Shown piece by piece: positions 6,148 to 6,770 of a stretch of DNA of 6,770 bases. Positions within the stretch are counted from its first letter, which is position 1. The number at the start of each line of letters is the position of its first letter. This stretch comes from Peptococcaceae bacterium (GTDB lineage: Bacteria; Bacillota; Peptococcia; Peptococcales; Peptococcaceae), in the NCBI GenBank assembly GCA_017383785.1, contig JAFNVD010000183.1:1-6770 (forward strand). The letters are read 5' to 3'. A model generated the notes under the pieces. The model did not search any database. It saw nothing but the letters and a program-made list of their open reading frames with translations, and was not told where the DNA came from. The position numbers were made by a program, and so were the translations under genes.

Positions 6148-6750
6148 ATGTTTACAAGAAAAAAGAAATTTTTTGTATTATCTGCTGCTGTCCTGTTTGT
6201 ATCCTGCCTGTTTCTGGCCGGGTGCGGCAGTGACCAAGCACAACAAAACACCCCATCCGGCAATAGCCGAACACCATCCACCCAAAACACACCCGGTATG
6301 AACGGAGGAAACACCGGAACAAACTCCGGTATGATTCCGAATAACACCGGAACAAATGGCATGAACGGTACCAACGGCACCGTAAATATGGGGACAACAA
6401 TGGGCAATGACACACTGCACCAACGTGCCGAAAAAATTGCCGATGCCATCGTAAAAGACATTGATGCAGTCAAAGATGCCCGTGTCATCATCAGCGACAA
6501 AATGGCCTATGTATCCGTGTCCATCACCGAAACCGCCGGCAGCGACACTTCCAAAGACCTGAAAGAAGAAATCGGGAAAGTCGTGAAGAAAACCGACACA
6601 GCCATCGAAGATGTATATGTAATGGAGGACGCCGATACCTTCACCCGTATGAAAGAAATGGTGAATGACATCGCCGACGGTAAACCGGTCTCCGGCTTTA
6701 TGGACGAACTGAAAACCATGTTTACCAGAGTTATGCCAAGTAAAGAGTAA
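6148..6750 (+). CDS. Lipoprotein of the YhcN/YlaJ spore-lipoprotein type
   Basis: The protein has 200 residues. A basic start (RKKK, 4-7) and hydrophobic stretch (8-24) lead to the lipobox LAGC, with lipid-modified C26, so it should be anchored on the outer face of the cytoplasmic membrane. Residues 27-88 are a low-complexity linker rich in Asn, Gly, Thr, Ser and Met. Residues 90-198 match the YhcN/YlaJ pattern: AEKIADAIV, then DARVIISDKMAYVSVSI, a charged helix, IEDVYVMEDADTF, a helix, GKPVSGF and a final FTRVMP. In Bacillus, YhcN and YlaJ are forespore-made lipoproteins linked to spore germination or outgrowth. Whether this organism forms spores cannot be seen; relatives that do not may still keep the domain. 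The ATG at 6148 follows AAAGGAGG (6133-6140) at ideal spacing. It is the only plus-strand gene, divergent from the flavoprotein. It uses many C-ending codons (ACC, GCC, ATC). Confidence 0.85.
   Translation: MFTRKKKFFVLSAAVLFVSCLFLAGCGSDQAQQNTPSGNSRTPSTQNTPGMNGGNTGTNSGMIPNNTGTNGMNGTNGTVNMGTTMGNDTLHQRAEKIADAIVKDIDAVKDARVIISDKMAYVSVSITETAGSDTSKDLKEEIGKVVKKTDTAIEDVYVMEDADTFTRMKEMVNDIADGKPVSGFMDELKTMFTRVMPSKE
6310..6356 (+). repeat. Short direct repeat coding for the lipoprotein linker
   Basis: The 14-base unit AACACCGGAACAAA occurs at 6310-6323 and again at 6343-6356, 33 bases (11 codons) apart and in frame. It encodes the NTGTN motif; related NGTNGT runs follow. This points to small in-frame duplications building the flexible linker. 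Confidence 0.7.
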
Positions 6751-6770
6751 AATCACAACAGCCAAGCTAC

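Noticed and set aside
6178..6765. 195-codon minus-strand open frame opposite the lipoprotein
   Set aside because: It is antisense to a gene with a clear ribosome binding site, signal peptide and family match; its odd His/Gly/Val-rich composition is a mirror of the repeat linker.

Overview
The window reads as chromosome of a Firmicute (Bacillota), most likely from the Negativicutes or Clostridia. The main reason is the single gene joining IspH to a four-domain ribosomal protein S1-like protein, an arrangement I know from those classes. A HutP-family gene directly before cmk, a RsbU/SpoIIE-type phosphatase with a STAS partner, and a YhcN/YlaJ-type lipoprotein also fit. Species cannot be fixed from the sequence alone. 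There are no mobile elements, tRNAs, rRNAs or CRISPR arrays; coding density is high and all genes but one lie on the minus strand.

From right to left (the direction of most transcription), the layout is as follows. At 6148-6750 (+) lies a lipoprotein with a low-complexity Asn/Gly/Thr linker and a spore-lipoprotein-type domain. It diverges from a minus-strand cluster with a good sigma-A type promoter at 6116-6144. That cluster is a BaiN/HI0933-type flavoprotein (4799-6061), a HutP-family protein (4356-4769), cytidylate kinase cmk (3668-4342) and the ispH-rpsA fusion (1573-3570). The cluster ends at a strong intrinsic terminator at 1512-1549, and the fusion gene also has its own promoter at 3608-3635.

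Beyond the terminator is a second minus-strand unit: a response regulator joined to a PP2C-type phosphatase (292-1440), followed 13 bases later by a STAS-domain anti-sigma factor antagonist (1-278) that runs off the left edge. These two make up the input half of a partner-switching system: a phosphorylated receiver would control a phosphatase that removes phosphate from the STAS serine. The matching anti-sigma kinase is not in the window.

The most interesting observation is inside the ispH-rpsA fusion. A perfect Shine-Dalgarno-like sequence and an ATG sit exactly at the domain boundary. The only AGG among 30 arginine codons helps make that site, and arginine codon use changes sharply there. 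This suggests that a free S1-like protein may be made in addition to the fusion. Second-tier observations are a HutP-family protein that appears to lack two of the three histidines used by Bacillus HutP, and the overlap of two divergent promoter-like elements with the lipoprotein's ribosome binding site. I see no clearly new multi-gene system.
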